DNA of 64,000 nucleotides. Source: Pararoseomonas sp. SCSIO 73927 (lineage in GTDB: Bacteria; Pseudomonadota; Alphaproteobacteria; Acetobacterales; Acetobacteraceae). The notes beneath the pieces were generated by a model that had not been told where the DNA came from, did no database searches, and saw nothing but the letters and a program-made list of their open reading frames with translations. The position numbers were made by a program, and so were the translations under genes. Positions 14,836 to 23,768 of this stretch are shown here, in pieces; the stretch's first letter is position 1, and each line of letters starts with the position of its first letter. The stretch spans positions 3,442,001 to 3,506,000 of the forward strand of contig NZ_CP146232.1 of assembly GCF_037040815.1 (NCBI RefSeq), read 5' to 3'.

Positions 14836-15168
14836 ATGCGACGCTCAAGACCCGCCATTGCGAAGCCGGTCCTGACCGTCATCGCCGGCGGCCCCGACAC
14901 CGGCAAGAGCCTGATTGCCGAGGCGCTCGTCGCCTACCGCGGCCAGGCCATGATCGCCCGGGACCACGTGCGGGCGCTGCTGCAGCATCAGGTTGACGAG
15001 TGGCTGATCACCCTGACCACCTTCGCCATGGCGCGCGAGTTGCTCCGTGCCGGCATCAGCGTCTGCGCGGTCGGGTGGAACCTGGAGCCCGATGACCGGG
15101 CCGGGTGGACCGCGGTGGCGCGGGAGACCGGCGCCGACTGCCGGTGGGTGCAGGTCGAGGCGGGGTAG
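14836..15168 (+). CDS. P-loop kinase-like protein, short
   Basis: This 110-residue product starts at the ATG at 14836; longer in-frame starts overlap the BLUF promoter region. Walker A GGPDTGKS is at about residues 18-25, followed by LIAEALVAYRGQAMIARDHV and a lid-like end (DRAGWTAVARETGADCRWV). This is the style of AAA_33/zeta-type nucleic-acid or small-molecule kinases, but about 40 residues shorter than usual. It may be a trimmed remnant. Next to the packaging region by position only. Confidence 0.6.
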   Translation: MRRSRPAIAKPVLTVIAGGPDTGKSLIAEALVAYRGQAMIARDHVRALLQHQVDEWLITLTTFAMARELLRAGISVCAVGWNLEPDDRAGWTAVARETGADCRWVQVEAG

Positions 15169-15412
15169 CCCCCCCCTCCCCCCCTGGGCACCCCCCCCTC
15201 CCCCGCCGGGGCCCCTGGGGGTCTGATCGAATTACGGTGGGGCAGAGTGCTCGATCTCGCTAGCCACGAGGTTTTCTAAGGGGGTTCCGCTTCCGGTTCG
15301 CCCGGAATGCAGCAAATCCGGGGGTTCTGGCGCTGCCGGGGCCCCTTTTTGTCGTCCGCGACCATCCCGACCGCTTCCGGTCTAGGGCGCGTGCTGGAGG
15401 GGGTTCCGGTTC
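15169..15412. other. Candidate cos/packaging-initiation region
   Basis: This 244-bp non-coding gap lies just before the terminase small subunit, where cos lies in lambdoid phages. It opens with C-runs (15169-15205). It carries three GGGGGTTC copies (15280, 15320, 15399; spacing 40 and 79) and an 11-bp direct repeat, CCGCTTCCGGT, at 15287 and 15371 (84 bp apart, eight helical turns). GGGGCCCC followed by TTTTT near 15337-15350 could be a weak terminator. Repeats phased this way could be terminase binding sites. Confidence 0.45.
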
Positions 15413-15922
15413 ATGGCGACGGACGCGGAAGTCGGGGCGCACCTCGACCTGAGCGACCGGACCGTGCGCGACCTGAAGAAGCGCGGGGTGCTGCCGGACG
15501 CGGCCCGCGGGCAGAACGACCTCGACGCCTGCCGGCTGGCCTACATCCGCCACCTTCGCGACCAGGCCGCCGGCCGGAGCCATGAGATGGGTCCGAAGAA
15601 GCTGGACTTCATGGCGGAGAAGGCGCGCGACGCGAAGGAGAGCGCCGACGCCCGGGCGATGAAGAACGCGGTGGCCCGCGGCGAGCTGGTGCCGGCCGGC
15701 GCGATGAGCGCGGCCATCATCGGCATGGTCGAGATGGCGAAGGCCCGGATGCTGCGTGTGGCGGCGGTGGTGGCAAAGGGCGATGTCGCCCTGCAGGACC
15801 GCATCGACCGCGCCATCCGAGACGGCCTGGAGGACCTGAGCGCCACCCGCGTGGAGACGGTGGCCGGCGAGGAAGACGATGGAGGCGACGAGCCCGCCGA
15901 CGCCCCCGACACCGAGGGGTGA
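15413..15922 (+). CDS. Terminase small subunit (Nu1-like)
   Basis: This 169-residue protein has an N-terminal winged HTH (ATDAEVGAHLDLSDRTVRDL, GVLP) for binding cos DNA, as in lambda Nu1. The central coiled part (EKARDAKESADARAMKNAVA, RGELVPA) is the usual dimerisation region with the hallmark KNxxxRGELV pattern. An acidic tail follows. It begins after GGAGGGGGTTCC. Its end overlaps the large subunit start by 44 bases. Confidence 0.88.
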   Translation: MATDAEVGAHLDLSDRTVRDLKKRGVLPDAARGQNDLDACRLAYIRHLRDQAAGRSHEMGPKKLDFMAEKARDAKESADARAMKNAVARGELVPAGAMSAAIIGMVEMAKARMLRVAAVVAKGDVALQDRIDRAIRDGLEDLSATRVETVAGEEDDGGDEPADAPDTEG

Positions 15923-17840
15923 GCCCTTCCCCGTAGGGGACGGGGTTCTCGCCGGGCACGTCCGGGCCTGGTTCGACGCCTGGCAGCCGCGCCAGCGGCT
16001 GAGCCTGCCGGAGTGGTCGGCGGAGCACGCGAGGCTGGAGGACGGACGGGCCTACCGCGCCTTCCCGTTCCAGCGCGACATCGCGGCGGCGTTCACCCAG
16101 CTGGGCGTGCGGCAGATCACGGTGATGAAGAGCGCCCGCGTCGGGTACTCGAAGATCATCCAGAACTTCATCGGCTACAGCATCGCGCAGCACCCGAGGA
16201 AGGTGCTGATCTACCAGCCGACGATCGACGACGCGGAGAAGTATTCCCGCGACGACATCGAGCCCGTGCTGCAGTGGAGGGCGGTGCGCGAGAAGGCGGT
16301 CTTCAAGCCGCGGCACAGCGACAACCAGACCCGGGCGAAGCGCTTCCCCGGCGGCTGGCTGCAGATCAAGGGGATGAACTCCGCCAAGGAGTTCCGCCGC
16401 GTCTCGGCGGACGTGGTGATCATCGAGGAGCCGAGCGGCGCTCCGCCGACCGCCGGGATCTCCGGCGACCAGTCGAAGCTCGCCTTCATGCGGTGCTTCA
16501 CCTCGGACGATCCGTTGAAGGTCGCCGGTGGCACGCCGCTGGTCGCCGGCAGCGACCGGACCGAGGCGCTCTTCCTGGAGGGCACGCAGGAGCACCGGTA
16601 CGTCCCGTGTCCCCACTGCGGGCACCGGCAGGTGCTGGTGTTCGGCGACGGCACGGGCCCCGGCATCCGGTTCGAGCCGAGGGAGAAGCCGACCAGGGCC
16701 TGGTACCGGTGCGCGGGCGAGAAGGCCTGCGACATCGACGAGGAGTGGAAGTCCTGGATGGACGAGCGGGGGGAGTTCGTCCCCCACGCACCGGAGAATG
16801 GCCGGTCGCACCGCTCCTTCCACATCTGGGCGGCCTACAGCCAGTTCCCGGAAGCGTCGTGGCTGAACATCGCGAGGGAGTTCCTCGCCAGCCGCAAGGA
16901 TCCGACGAAGCTCCAGCCCTTCACCAACGAGTGGCTGGGCGAGACGTGGCGGCTGAAGGGCGAGGCGCCGACCTGGCGCCGGCTCTACGACCGGCGCGAG
17001 GAGCGGCGGAAGGGCCTTGTCCCGCGCGACGCGTTGCTGCTGCTGGGCGGCATCGACGTGCAGGGCAACCGCATCGAGATCTTCGTCTGGGGCTGGTCGT
17101 CCGACCGGCAGAGCTACCTCGTGGACCACCACGTGGTGGTCGGGAACCCGGTCCTGCCGGCGACCTGGGACGAGGTGAGCAGGTTCGTCACCGGCGAGTG
17201 GGACCGCGAGGGCGGCGGCTCCATGAAGCTGGCGAAGGTGGGTGCCGACACCGGCTACCAGCAGACGCATGTTCTGGCCTGGGCGCGGAAGCACCCCGGC
17301 CTCGTCGTCCCCGTGAAAGGCGCGTCTTCCCACCAAGCGCCGGTCTTTGCCTGGGGTGAGGCCCGCGACCCGGGCCCACGCGGCGGCAAGCGCAAGAAGG
17401 GCCAGCGTCTCGGCCTCGTCGGCAACACCGTGGTCACGACCGAGCTCTACGGCTTGCTGAACCTGGACCCGCCGACGCGGGAGGAGGCGGAGGTCGGGGT
17501 GTGCCACCCGCCCGGCTACGTCCACCTCTCGGACCTCGCGACCGAGGAGTTCTGCAAGCAGCTCGTCGGCGTCGAGTGGATCGAGAAGACCGGGCAGTGG
17601 AAGGACGTCCACGTCCACGAGGCGCTCGACGGCTGGAAGTACGCCCGGGCGATGTTCACCGCCATCGGCGCCGATCGCTGGTCGGCGGCGCACTGGCGCG
17701 AGCTGCGCGCCTCCTGGGACGCGGTCGCGGACCCGGAACCTGCCCCTGCGGTGCCCGAAACCGCGCTGGCGCCCCCACCGCAGGCAGCGCGCCAGCGGCG
17801 TGTCGGCCGCTCATCGTACCTATCGAGGATCAATCGCTGA
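15879..17840 (+). CDS. Terminase large subunit (lambda gpA family)
   Basis: This 653-residue protein has a typical gpA layout. The adenine-binding region is near PFQRDIAAAF, the Walker A variant near MKSARVGYSK (about residue 84), and the Walker B region near ADVVIIEEP. A Cys4 element follows (CPHCGHRQ, then CAGEKAC). The C-terminal nuclease domain starts near LLGGIDVQGNRIEIFVW, with the conserved Asp. It cleaves concatemers and powers DNA packaging. Long overlap with the small subunit gene. Confidence 0.95.
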   Translation: MEATSPPTPPTPRGEPFPVGDGVLAGHVRAWFDAWQPRQRLSLPEWSAEHARLEDGRAYRAFPFQRDIAAAFTQLGVRQITVMKSARVGYSKIIQNFIGYSIAQHPRKVLIYQPTIDDAEKYSRDDIEPVLQWRAVREKAVFKPRHSDNQTRAKRFPGGWLQIKGMNSAKEFRRVSADVVIIEEPSGAPPTAGISGDQSKLAFMRCFTSDDPLKVAGGTPLVAGSDRTEALFLEGTQEHRYVPCPHCGHRQVLVFGDGTGPGIRFEPREKPTRAWYRCAGEKACDIDEEWKSWMDERGEFVPHAPENGRSHRSFHIWAAYSQFPEASWLNIAREFLASRKDPTKLQPFTNEWLGETWRLKGEAPTWRRLYDRREERRKGLVPRDALLLLGGIDVQGNRIEIFVWGWSSDRQSYLVDHHVVVGNPVLPATWDEVSRFVTGEWDREGGGSMKLAKVGADTGYQQTHVLAWARKHPGLVVPVKGASSHQAPVFAWGEARDPGPRGGKRKKGQRLGLVGNTVVTTELYGLLNLDPPTREEAEVGVCHPPGYVHLSDLATEEFCKQLVGVEWIEKTGQWKDVHVHEALDGWKYARAMFTAIGADRWSAAHWRELRASWDAVADPEPAPAVPETALAPPPQAARQRRVGRSSYLSRINR

Positions 17841-18073
17841 TGCCCTACTCGCAGGAGGACCTCGCCGCGCTCGACGCCGCCATCCTGCGGCGCGGGGGCG
17901 GCCGCCAGGTCACGCAGGTGCAGACGCCCGAGGGGCAGCTCCGCTACGCGGACACGCCCATCGCCGAGCTGCTCACGCTGCGCGACCGCATGGCCCGCGA
18001 CCTCGGCGCGCCGCCCGCGGGCCAGCCCCGCCCCGCGCGCGCGTTCCGCGGCACCATGGCGTCCGGGTACTGA
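17840..18073 (+). CDS. gpW-like head-tail joining protein
   Basis: This 77-residue product is coupled to the terminase (TGATG). The sequence SQEDLAALDAAILRR, then GGRQVTQVQTPEGQLRYADT and ELLTLRDRM follows the gpW pattern (short helix, beta-hairpin with a YADT-type strand, helix). It completes the connector after packaging. Order matches lambda: A, W, B. Confidence 0.85.
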   Translation: MPYSQEDLAALDAAILRRGGGRQVTQVQTPEGQLRYADTPIAELLTLRDRMARDLGAPPAGQPRPARAFRGTMASGY

Positions 18074-18075
18074 GC

Positions 18076-19608
18076 ATGGACCCCGTCGCGCCGGCCAAGC
18101 CACGCATCCGCGTGCCTGCCGGCTCCTCGCGCATGGACACGCCCCTGGGCGCGCCGGTGGCCCTGCCCATGGCGGCGCCCGCGCAGCCGCACACCGGCGC
18201 CAGCACGGGCCGGCGGCTCATGCACTGGCGGCCGGGCGCCAGCGGCCCGAACGCGGTGGTGCAGGCCAGCGGGCCCGAGCTGGTCCGCCGCTCGCGCGAC
18301 GCACGGCGGAACAACCCGCTCGCCAAGCGGGCCATGGACCTCATCCCCACCCATGTGGTGGGGACGGGGATCAAGCCACGCAGCCTGTGCTCCAACCGCA
18401 AGGTGCGGGAGGCGCTGAACCAGCTCTGGGCCGACCAGGTCCCCTTCATGGACGCCGATGGCACGCTCGACTTCTACGGGCAGCAGGCCCTGGCGGTATC
18501 CGAGATGGTGGAAGGCGGCGAAGCGTTCGCCCGCCTCCGCACGCGGCGCATCACCGACGGGCTGCCCGTGCCCCTGCAAATCCAGCTGCTCCCGGGCGAG
18601 ATGGTGCCGCTGGACTACAAGGCCCTCGCCGGGGCGAACCCCGTAGCCCAGGGGATCGAGCGCAACGCGATCGGGCAGCGCACCGCCTACTGGATGCTCC
18701 CGCGTCACCCGAACGAGTGGATCGGGACCGACTTCGGCCTCGACATGACGCCGCGGCGCGTGCCGGCGGGCGATGTCTGCCATCTCTTCAACGTCTCCCG
18801 CGCCGGCCAGCTGCGCGGCCTGCCCTGGCTGGCGGCCGGCATAGCCACGCTGCACCAGGTCTTCGCCTACCAGGACGCCGAGCTGCTGCGGAAGCAGATG
18901 GCCGCATCCATCGTGGCCTTCGTGAAGAAGGCCGTCACCGGCGACACCACGCCGGAGGAGATGGCGGCCGCCTACGGCCAGGTGCAGCAGGGGCTGGGCG
19001 ACCTGCCCACAGTCTCCATGGAGCCCGGCACCGTCCAGTACCTGGAGCCGGGCGAGGATATCACCTTCAGCACGCCGGCCGACGTGGGCACGAACTACGA
19101 GCCCTTCCTCGCCTCCGGCTACCGCGCCGTCGCCGCGAGCGTGAACGTCCTCTACGAGGAGCTAACCGGGAACTGGAAGGACGCCAACGACCGCACCTTC
19201 CGGGCGCAGTTCGGCACCTTCAAGCGGGCCGTGCGCCAGTGGCAGTGGCACCTCGTCTGCGCGCAGTTCAACGAGCCGATTTGGCGCCGCTTCGTGTCCT
19301 ATGCCGTCGGTTACGGGCTGGTGCGGGTGCCGAAGTCCGTCACCGAGGCGGACCTCTACCGCGTCGAGCATCGGCCGGAGCGCTGGGAATACCTGAACCC
19401 GAAGCAGGACGTGGAGACGGTCTCCTCCGAGATCGAAGCCGGCCTCACCTCCCGCGAGGCCGCGGTGGCGGAGCGCGGCGACGACATCGAGGTGATCGAC
19501 GCGCAGCGCGCGAGCGATCTGGAGCGCGAGGAGCGGCTGCGCCTGAGCCGGCCCGCCAAGCCGGGGTCGCAGCTGCCCGAACAGGCCGATCCGTCCGGCG
19601 CCGAGTAG
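18076..19608 (+). CDS. Portal protein (lambda gpB family)
   Basis: This 510-residue portal starts at the ATG at 18076, two bases after the gpW-like stop. Conserved features include RRSRDARRNNPLAKRAMDL, THVVGTGIKP, then VEGGEAFARL and LPGEMVPLDY. Also present are AGDVCHLF-type RAGQLRGLPWLA and NVLYEELTGNWKDANDRTFR. It forms the dodecameric ring at the capsid vertex. Confidence 0.95.
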   Translation: MDPVAPAKPRIRVPAGSSRMDTPLGAPVALPMAAPAQPHTGASTGRRLMHWRPGASGPNAVVQASGPELVRRSRDARRNNPLAKRAMDLIPTHVVGTGIKPRSLCSNRKVREALNQLWADQVPFMDADGTLDFYGQQALAVSEMVEGGEAFARLRTRRITDGLPVPLQIQLLPGEMVPLDYKALAGANPVAQGIERNAIGQRTAYWMLPRHPNEWIGTDFGLDMTPRRVPAGDVCHLFNVSRAGQLRGLPWLAAGIATLHQVFAYQDAELLRKQMAASIVAFVKKAVTGDTTPEEMAAAYGQVQQGLGDLPTVSMEPGTVQYLEPGEDITFSTPADVGTNYEPFLASGYRAVAASVNVLYEELTGNWKDANDRTFRAQFGTFKRAVRQWQWHLVCAQFNEPIWRRFVSYAVGYGLVRVPKSVTEADLYRVEHRPERWEYLNPKQDVETVSSEIEAGLTSREAAVAERGDDIEVIDAQRASDLEREERLRLSRPAKPGSQLPEQADPSGAE

Positions 19609-19618
19609 GAGCCATCCC

Positions 19619-21094
19619 GTGAACCACGTGCGCTTCCTGAGCCGGCTGCTCAACCGGCCGCAGATGATCGCGCCTGCCGCCGGCGCCTCCGTGCTCGCCG
19701 CCCTCATGCCGGGCGCGTCGCTGCGTGGCTGGGACGGTGAGCCGGACACCATCGAGCGCGACGCCCGCGCCTACGGCGTGGTGAACGGCATCGCGATCAT
19801 CCCGATCGTCGGCGAGCTCGTGCACCGCGGCGCCAGCATGGACGCCCTCTCGGGCCTCACCAGCTACCAGGCCTTGGGCGACATGGTTTCCGACGCGCTC
19901 TCCGACCGGAAGGTCACCAGCATCATGCTGGACGTGGACAGCCCGGGCGGCGAGGCCGGCGGCTGCCTCGACTTCGCCGAGTGGCTGGGCCAGCAGCGCG
20001 GCGTCAAGCCCATCTGGGCCAGCGTGAACCAGCGGGCCTGCTCCGCCGCCTACGCCATCGCGAGCGCCGCGGATCAGATCCTGATCGGCGAGAGCGCGCT
20101 GGCCGGCTCCATCGGTGTGGCCTGGTACTACGCGGACCTCTCGGCCGCGCTGGCGAAGGAGGGGGTGAAGGTCACCTTCCTGTACCGCGGCGAGCGGAAG
20201 CTGGCGGCTCACCCCGCCCTGCCGCTCTCCGACGAAGACGCCGCGATGATCGATCGCACCATCGGCGTCGACTACGCCCGCTTCTGCTCCCTCGTCGCCC
20301 GGCACCGGGATCTCTCGGTCGAGGCCGTGGAGGGCACGGAGGCGGGGATCTTCATCGGGCAGGACGCCATCGCGGCCGGGCTCGCCGACAGCATCGCAAC
20401 CCATGAGGAGGCATTGATGGCCCTCGCAACCCACATCGCCCCTGCCGGGGCGCGCATCGCCTCGCCCAGTGCCAGGGCGGCTCTCCTGGCGGGCGCCGCT
20501 GGGGCGGCTCTCGCCGCACCGAAGACGGGCGGCACGCCGGCCCCCGCCGCTCCGGCGTCGCCCCCGGTCGATCCGGCCGCGCCCGCGCCGGCTGCCCCGG
20601 CCGTGCCGCCCGCCCCTCCGGAGCCGCCCGCCGGCGACCCGCCCGCCGATCCTCCCGCCGGGCCCGCGCCGGCCGACGTGCCGCCGAACCCGGCGCACTA
20701 CGACCCGCCGGCGACGAACCCCTTCCAGCCTGCCGACCCGGTGGCGGTCGCGCAGGCCTGCGAGCGCGCAGGCTTCGCGCAGCTCACCTCCGGCCTCCTC
20801 GCCCAGCGTGCGACCATGGCGCAGGTGACGGCGCGGCTGACGCTGGCGAGCGAGATCGTCTCCTCCGCCCGCCTCCTCGGCCAGCCGGCGATGGGCGCGG
20901 AGCTGGTGGGTGCCGGCGTCTCGCTGGAGACCGCCCGCAAGCTGCTGAACACGAAGGCGGCCGAGGCAGACGCCGCGATCGTCACCGATCCCACGAACTC
21001 CGACGGCCCCGGCAAGGCGAAGCCGGCGCTGGACGCGGGCGCCATCTACGGCCGCCTGAACGAGACCATCACCCCGCAGCGCCGGAGGGCCTGA
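19619..21094 (+). CDS. S49-family head maturation protease (lambda gpC-like)
   Basis: This 491-residue product starts at GTG (19619) after TAGGAG. The N-terminal 265 residues are an S49/SppA-like protease: DVDSPGGEAGG, catalytic Ser142 in RACSAAYAIAS, and Lys194 in RGERK. After about residue 266 comes a Pro/Ala-rich linker and a helical end typical of scaffold. As in lambda C/Nu3, an in-frame internal start at 20417 would produce the scaffold alone. Confidence 0.93.
   Translation: MNHVRFLSRLLNRPQMIAPAAGASVLAALMPGASLRGWDGEPDTIERDARAYGVVNGIAIIPIVGELVHRGASMDALSGLTSYQALGDMVSDALSDRKVTSIMLDVDSPGGEAGGCLDFAEWLGQQRGVKPIWASVNQRACSAAYAIASAADQILIGESALAGSIGVAWYYADLSAALAKEGVKVTFLYRGERKLAAHPALPLSDEDAAMIDRTIGVDYARFCSLVARHRDLSVEAVEGTEAGIFIGQDAIAAGLADSIATHEEALMALATHIAPAGARIASPSARAALLAGAAGAALAAPKTGGTPAPAAPASPPVDPAAPAPAAPAVPPAPPEPPAGDPPADPPAGPAPADVPPNPAHYDPPATNPFQPADPVAVAQACERAGFAQLTSGLLAQRATMAQVTARLTLASEIVSSARLLGQPAMGAELVGAGVSLETARKLLNTKAAEADAAIVTDPTNSDGPGKAKPALDAGAIYGRLNETITPQRRRA
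20417..21094 (+). CDS. Nested scaffold protein (Nu3-like), internal start
   Basis: ATG at 20417 is in frame with the protease and is preceded at five bases by GAGGAGG (20405-20411), the best ribosome site in the area. Translation from it would give a 225-residue protein containing the Pro/Ala linker and the C-terminal helical segment (AQVTARLTLASEIVSSARLL). This is exactly the lambda C/Nu3 arrangement. The internal initiation is inferred from the site only. Confidence 0.65.
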   Translation: MALATHIAPAGARIASPSARAALLAGAAGAALAAPKTGGTPAPAAPASPPVDPAAPAPAAPAVPPAPPEPPAGDPPADPPAGPAPADVPPNPAHYDPPATNPFQPADPVAVAQACERAGFAQLTSGLLAQRATMAQVTARLTLASEIVSSARLLGQPAMGAELVGAGVSLETARKLLNTKAAEADAAIVTDPTNSDGPGKAKPALDAGAIYGRLNETITPQRRRA

Positions 21095-21097
21095 GCC

Positions 21098-21469
21098 ATG
21101 CCGAACGTCATCAACGAGCCCGTCCGCACGGGCGAATACATCGTCGGCGAGGAGGAGGACTACCGCTCCCGCGACGTGGCGGTGATCGCCTCGGAGGCCT
21201 TCGACCGCCCGGCCGGCACAGTGCTCGGCAAGGTCACCGCGACCGGCAAGCTGAAGACGCTCGCCCCCACCGCCACCGACGGCACGCAGACCGCCGTGGC
21301 CATCCTCTACCAGGGCGTGCCGGCGAACACCGAGGCCAAGCGCACGGTCCACTCCCGCGAGTGCACCGTGAACGGGCAGAAGCTGACCTGGCTGGCGGGC
21401 ACGACCGACCCGCAGAAGGCCGCCGCCACGGCGCAGCTCACCGCGCTGGGCATCATCACGCGCGTCTGA
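21098..21469 (+). CDS. Head decoration protein (gpD-like)
   Basis: This 123-residue protein resembles lambda gpD: EYIVGEEEDYRSRDVAVIAS, PAGTVLGKVT, ATDGTQTAVAILYQGVPA and a C-terminal LTALGIITR. Trimers of such proteins stabilise the expanded capsid. Located between scaffold and capsid as in lambda. Confidence 0.93.
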   Translation: MPNVINEPVRTGEYIVGEEEDYRSRDVAVIASEAFDRPAGTVLGKVTATGKLKTLAPTATDGTQTAVAILYQGVPANTEAKRTVHSRECTVNGQKLTWLAGTTDPQKAAATAQLTALGIITRV

Positions 21470-21515
21470 CCCGCAACCGCCGGCCCGTCAGGCTGCCGGC
21501 CTGGAGAACAATGCC

Positions 21516-22568
21516 ATGTCCGGCACCATGATGGACATCTTCAACGGGGACGCCTTCACCAGCGTGACCCTCACGTCGAAGGTGAACGAGACCTTCCCCT
21601 ACGTCCCGACCTTCCTCTACGACCTGGGCATCGCCCCGGCCGAGGGGATGGTCACGCTGACCGCGGCCTTTGAGGAGGAGACGGGCGGCATCCGCCTGAT
21701 CCCCACCTCGCCGCGCGGCGCGCCGCCGAGCCAGCAGACTGGCACCAAGGCCAAGCTGCGCAAGCTCGACGCGGTGCACTTCGCCCGCGAGGCGCACGTG
21801 AACGCGGACGAGCTGCTGGCGCTGCGCGGCCGCGGCGCCCTCACCCCGGAGACGGCGCAGGGGCTTCTGCTGAAGCGCACCGATGGCCCGGTCGGCCTGA
21901 AGGTGGAGTGGAAGCTCACCCTGGAGCACATGCTGCTGGGTGCGGTGGACGGCGTGGTCTACGACGCCGACAACAGCACCGTCCTGTACGACTACTTCGA
22001 CTGGATGGGCACCACCCGGCCGGATGCGCTGAACCTGCCGATCAGCACCATGACGGCGGACACGGCCGTCTTCGAGGCCTTCGCCATGGCGCTGCGCCGG
22101 GAGATGATCCTGGCCCTCACCGGAATGGCGTTCGCGGGCGGCCAGGTCGTCGTACTCTGCGGCGACAACTTCTTCGACGCCCTGATCACCTCCAAGGAGC
22201 TGAAGGCCGCGAAGAAGAACGGCGCCATGGGCAACCAGGACGCCGCGCTGAAGATCGCGGACAACTCGCCCTACTCGGCCTTCATCTATGCCGGGATCGT
22301 CTGGGTGAACTACCGCGGCACGCTGGACACCAAGGTGTCGGTGCCCACCGACGAGGCGCGCGCCTTCATGCTCGGCGTGCCCGGGCTGTTCCAGACGCTG
22401 TTCGCGCCGGCGGACACCTTCGACACGGTCGGCGCGGAGGGGCTCCCCCTCTACCTGCTGAACCTGCCGGAGCGGCAGACCAGCAAGCGCTTCACGGCCG
22501 AACTGCAGTCCAACCCGCTGATCGCGTGCCTGCGCCCGCGCAGCCTGCGCCGCATCACCAAGAGCTGA
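21516..22568 (+). CDS. Major capsid protein (lambda gpE family)
   Basis: This 350-residue protein starts at the ATG at 21516 after GGAG. It shows the family features: MDIFNGDAFTSVTLTSKVNE, FEEETGGIRLIPTSPRGAPP, KAKLRKLDAVHFAREAHVNA, and late VPTDEARAFMLGVPGLFQTLF. The typical length is about 340. It forms the HK97-fold shell. Confidence 0.96.
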   Translation: MSGTMMDIFNGDAFTSVTLTSKVNETFPYVPTFLYDLGIAPAEGMVTLTAAFEEETGGIRLIPTSPRGAPPSQQTGTKAKLRKLDAVHFAREAHVNADELLALRGRGALTPETAQGLLLKRTDGPVGLKVEWKLTLEHMLLGAVDGVVYDADNSTVLYDYFDWMGTTRPDALNLPISTMTADTAVFEAFAMALRREMILALTGMAFAGGQVVVLCGDNFFDALITSKELKAAKKNGAMGNQDAALKIADNSPYSAFIYAGIVWVNYRGTLDTKVSVPTDEARAFMLGVPGLFQTLFAPADTFDTVGAEGLPLYLLNLPERQTSKRFTAELQSNPLIACLRPRSLRRITKS

Positions 22569-22579
22569 GGGGGAGCGCC

Positions 22580-22960
22580 ATGAGCAACGCGAGCACGCGG
22601 GTCGTCCCGCTGACCGGCATCATGACCGAGGACAGCATCCAGCGCCCGGAGTTCATCAGCTGCGACCTCCCGAACGAGGAGGCCGAGCGGCTGGTGAAGG
22701 TCGGGTCGGTGGTGAAGGTCCTGAAGTCCGAGGTGCCGGAGGGCGCCCGGGTCGAGATCTCCGCCCCCGTGGCGGAGGCCGTGCCGGAGCCCGTCCCGGT
22801 CCCCGCGGCGCCGATCCGCATCCAGCTCGGCGCGGCCGGCGAGACGGCCAAGGCGGTGAAGGCGGAGGAGGTCGCCCCGGAGCCCGCGCCGGCGCCCACC
22901 GCCGCGTCGGCCGAGGCCGCCACCGGCGAGGCCGCCAAGGCGGGCAAGGCGAAGCCCTGA
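22580..22960 (+). CDS. Head protein in the gpFI position, Pro/Ala/Lys-rich tail
   Basis: This 126-residue product starts at the ATG at 22580 after GGGGGAGCG. Residues 1-60 form a compact segment (MTEDSIQRPEFISCDLPNEE, VGSVVKVLKSEVP). The remainder is Ala/Pro/Glu/Lys-rich and probably disordered. In lambda order the next gene after the capsid is FI, a packaging-stimulating protein; the assignment here is by position only. Confidence 0.65.
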   Translation: MSNASTRVVPLTGIMTEDSIQRPEFISCDLPNEEAERLVKVGSVVKVLKSEVPEGARVEISAPVAEAVPEPVPVPAAPIRIQLGAAGETAKAVKAEEVAPEPAPAPTAASAEAATGEAAKAGKAKP

Positions 22961-23277
22961 TGGACCCCTTCACCCAGGCCGCCGTCGATCTTGCGGCGGG
23001 CGACCTGGGTGTAGACGCCGAGTACCGCGCGCAGGGGACGGGCAAGCCGATCCCCTGCCGCATCCTTCTCTTCACCGAGCCCGACGACACATCCCGGCCT
23101 GGGCTTTCGGCGGGCGCCATGGTGGCGTCCGGCCACCTCCACCCGACCCTGGGCATGGTCGCCGTCGCCCGCAAGGACACTTTCGCCGTCGCCGGCCGAG
23201 GCCTCCTGACGGTGGATCAGCTCAAGAAGCCCGCCCGCGGCTGGGACTGGCGGGTCTACCTCCAGGAGGCCGGCTGA
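22960..23277 (+). CDS. Head-tail connector (gpFII-like)
   Basis: This 105-residue product is coupled to the previous gene (TGATG overlap). The sequence CRILLFTEPDDTSRPG, MVAVARKDTFAVAG and LTVDQLKKPARGWDWRV is typical of small beta-rich head-completion proteins in this position. Family assigned by order and general pattern. Confidence 0.65.
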   Translation: MDPFTQAAVDLAAGDLGVDAEYRAQGTGKPIPCRILLFTEPDDTSRPGLSAGAMVASGHLHPTLGMVAVARKDTFAVAGRGLLTVDQLKKPARGWDWRVYLQEAG

Positions 23278-23278
23278 T

Positions 23279-23761
23279 ATGGCCCGCATCGCCCTCCGCG
23301 AGGCCTGCTACGCCGCGCTCGCCGCGCGGCTAGTGGCGGCGCTCACCGGCGTACCGCTGGAGCGGAACCGGCGCTCGCAGATCTCCGATCAGGAGGAGTT
23401 CCCCAGCCTCGTCCTGCGCGACGGCGGCCAAGTGCCGATGGATGACAGCGAGAGCATGGGCGAGTTCGCCCGCCACATGACCGCGACCCTGGAGGGCTAC
23501 GTCAGGAGCCCCGACGCCGACGCCGGCGCCGAAGCGAGCGACCTCTACGCCCGCGCGGCCGAGGCGCTCTGCGACACGCCGGTCATCCCGGACGCCACGC
23601 TGCCCGGCGGGGTCCAGATCGAGATCTACGTCACCGAGGGCGCGCTGGACTTCGACGCCGCGACGGTGGCCGAGAGCAGCAAGCCCATCGCGGCCTTCTA
23701 CCTGGACCTGTCCTTCGCGGTCCGCGTGCCCTTCGGCACCCGCTTCCTCGAAAGTCGCTGA
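23279..23761 (+). CDS. Tail terminator / minor tail protein
   Basis: This 160-residue protein starts one base after the connector gene. N-terminal ALREACYAALAARLVAALTG, RRSQISDQEEFPSLVLRDGG and a C-terminal FYLDLSFAVRVPFGTRFL suit the tail terminator fold (gpU-like), which caps the tail tube. Assigned from position between connector and tube plus sequence style. Confidence 0.7.
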   Translation: MARIALREACYAALAARLVAALTGVPLERNRRSQISDQEEFPSLVLRDGGQVPMDDSESMGEFARHMTATLEGYVRSPDADAGAEASDLYARAAEALCDTPVIPDATLPGGVQIEIYVTEGALDFDAATVAESSKPIAAFYLDLSFAVRVPFGTRFLESR

Positions 23762-23768
23762 GGTGCCC

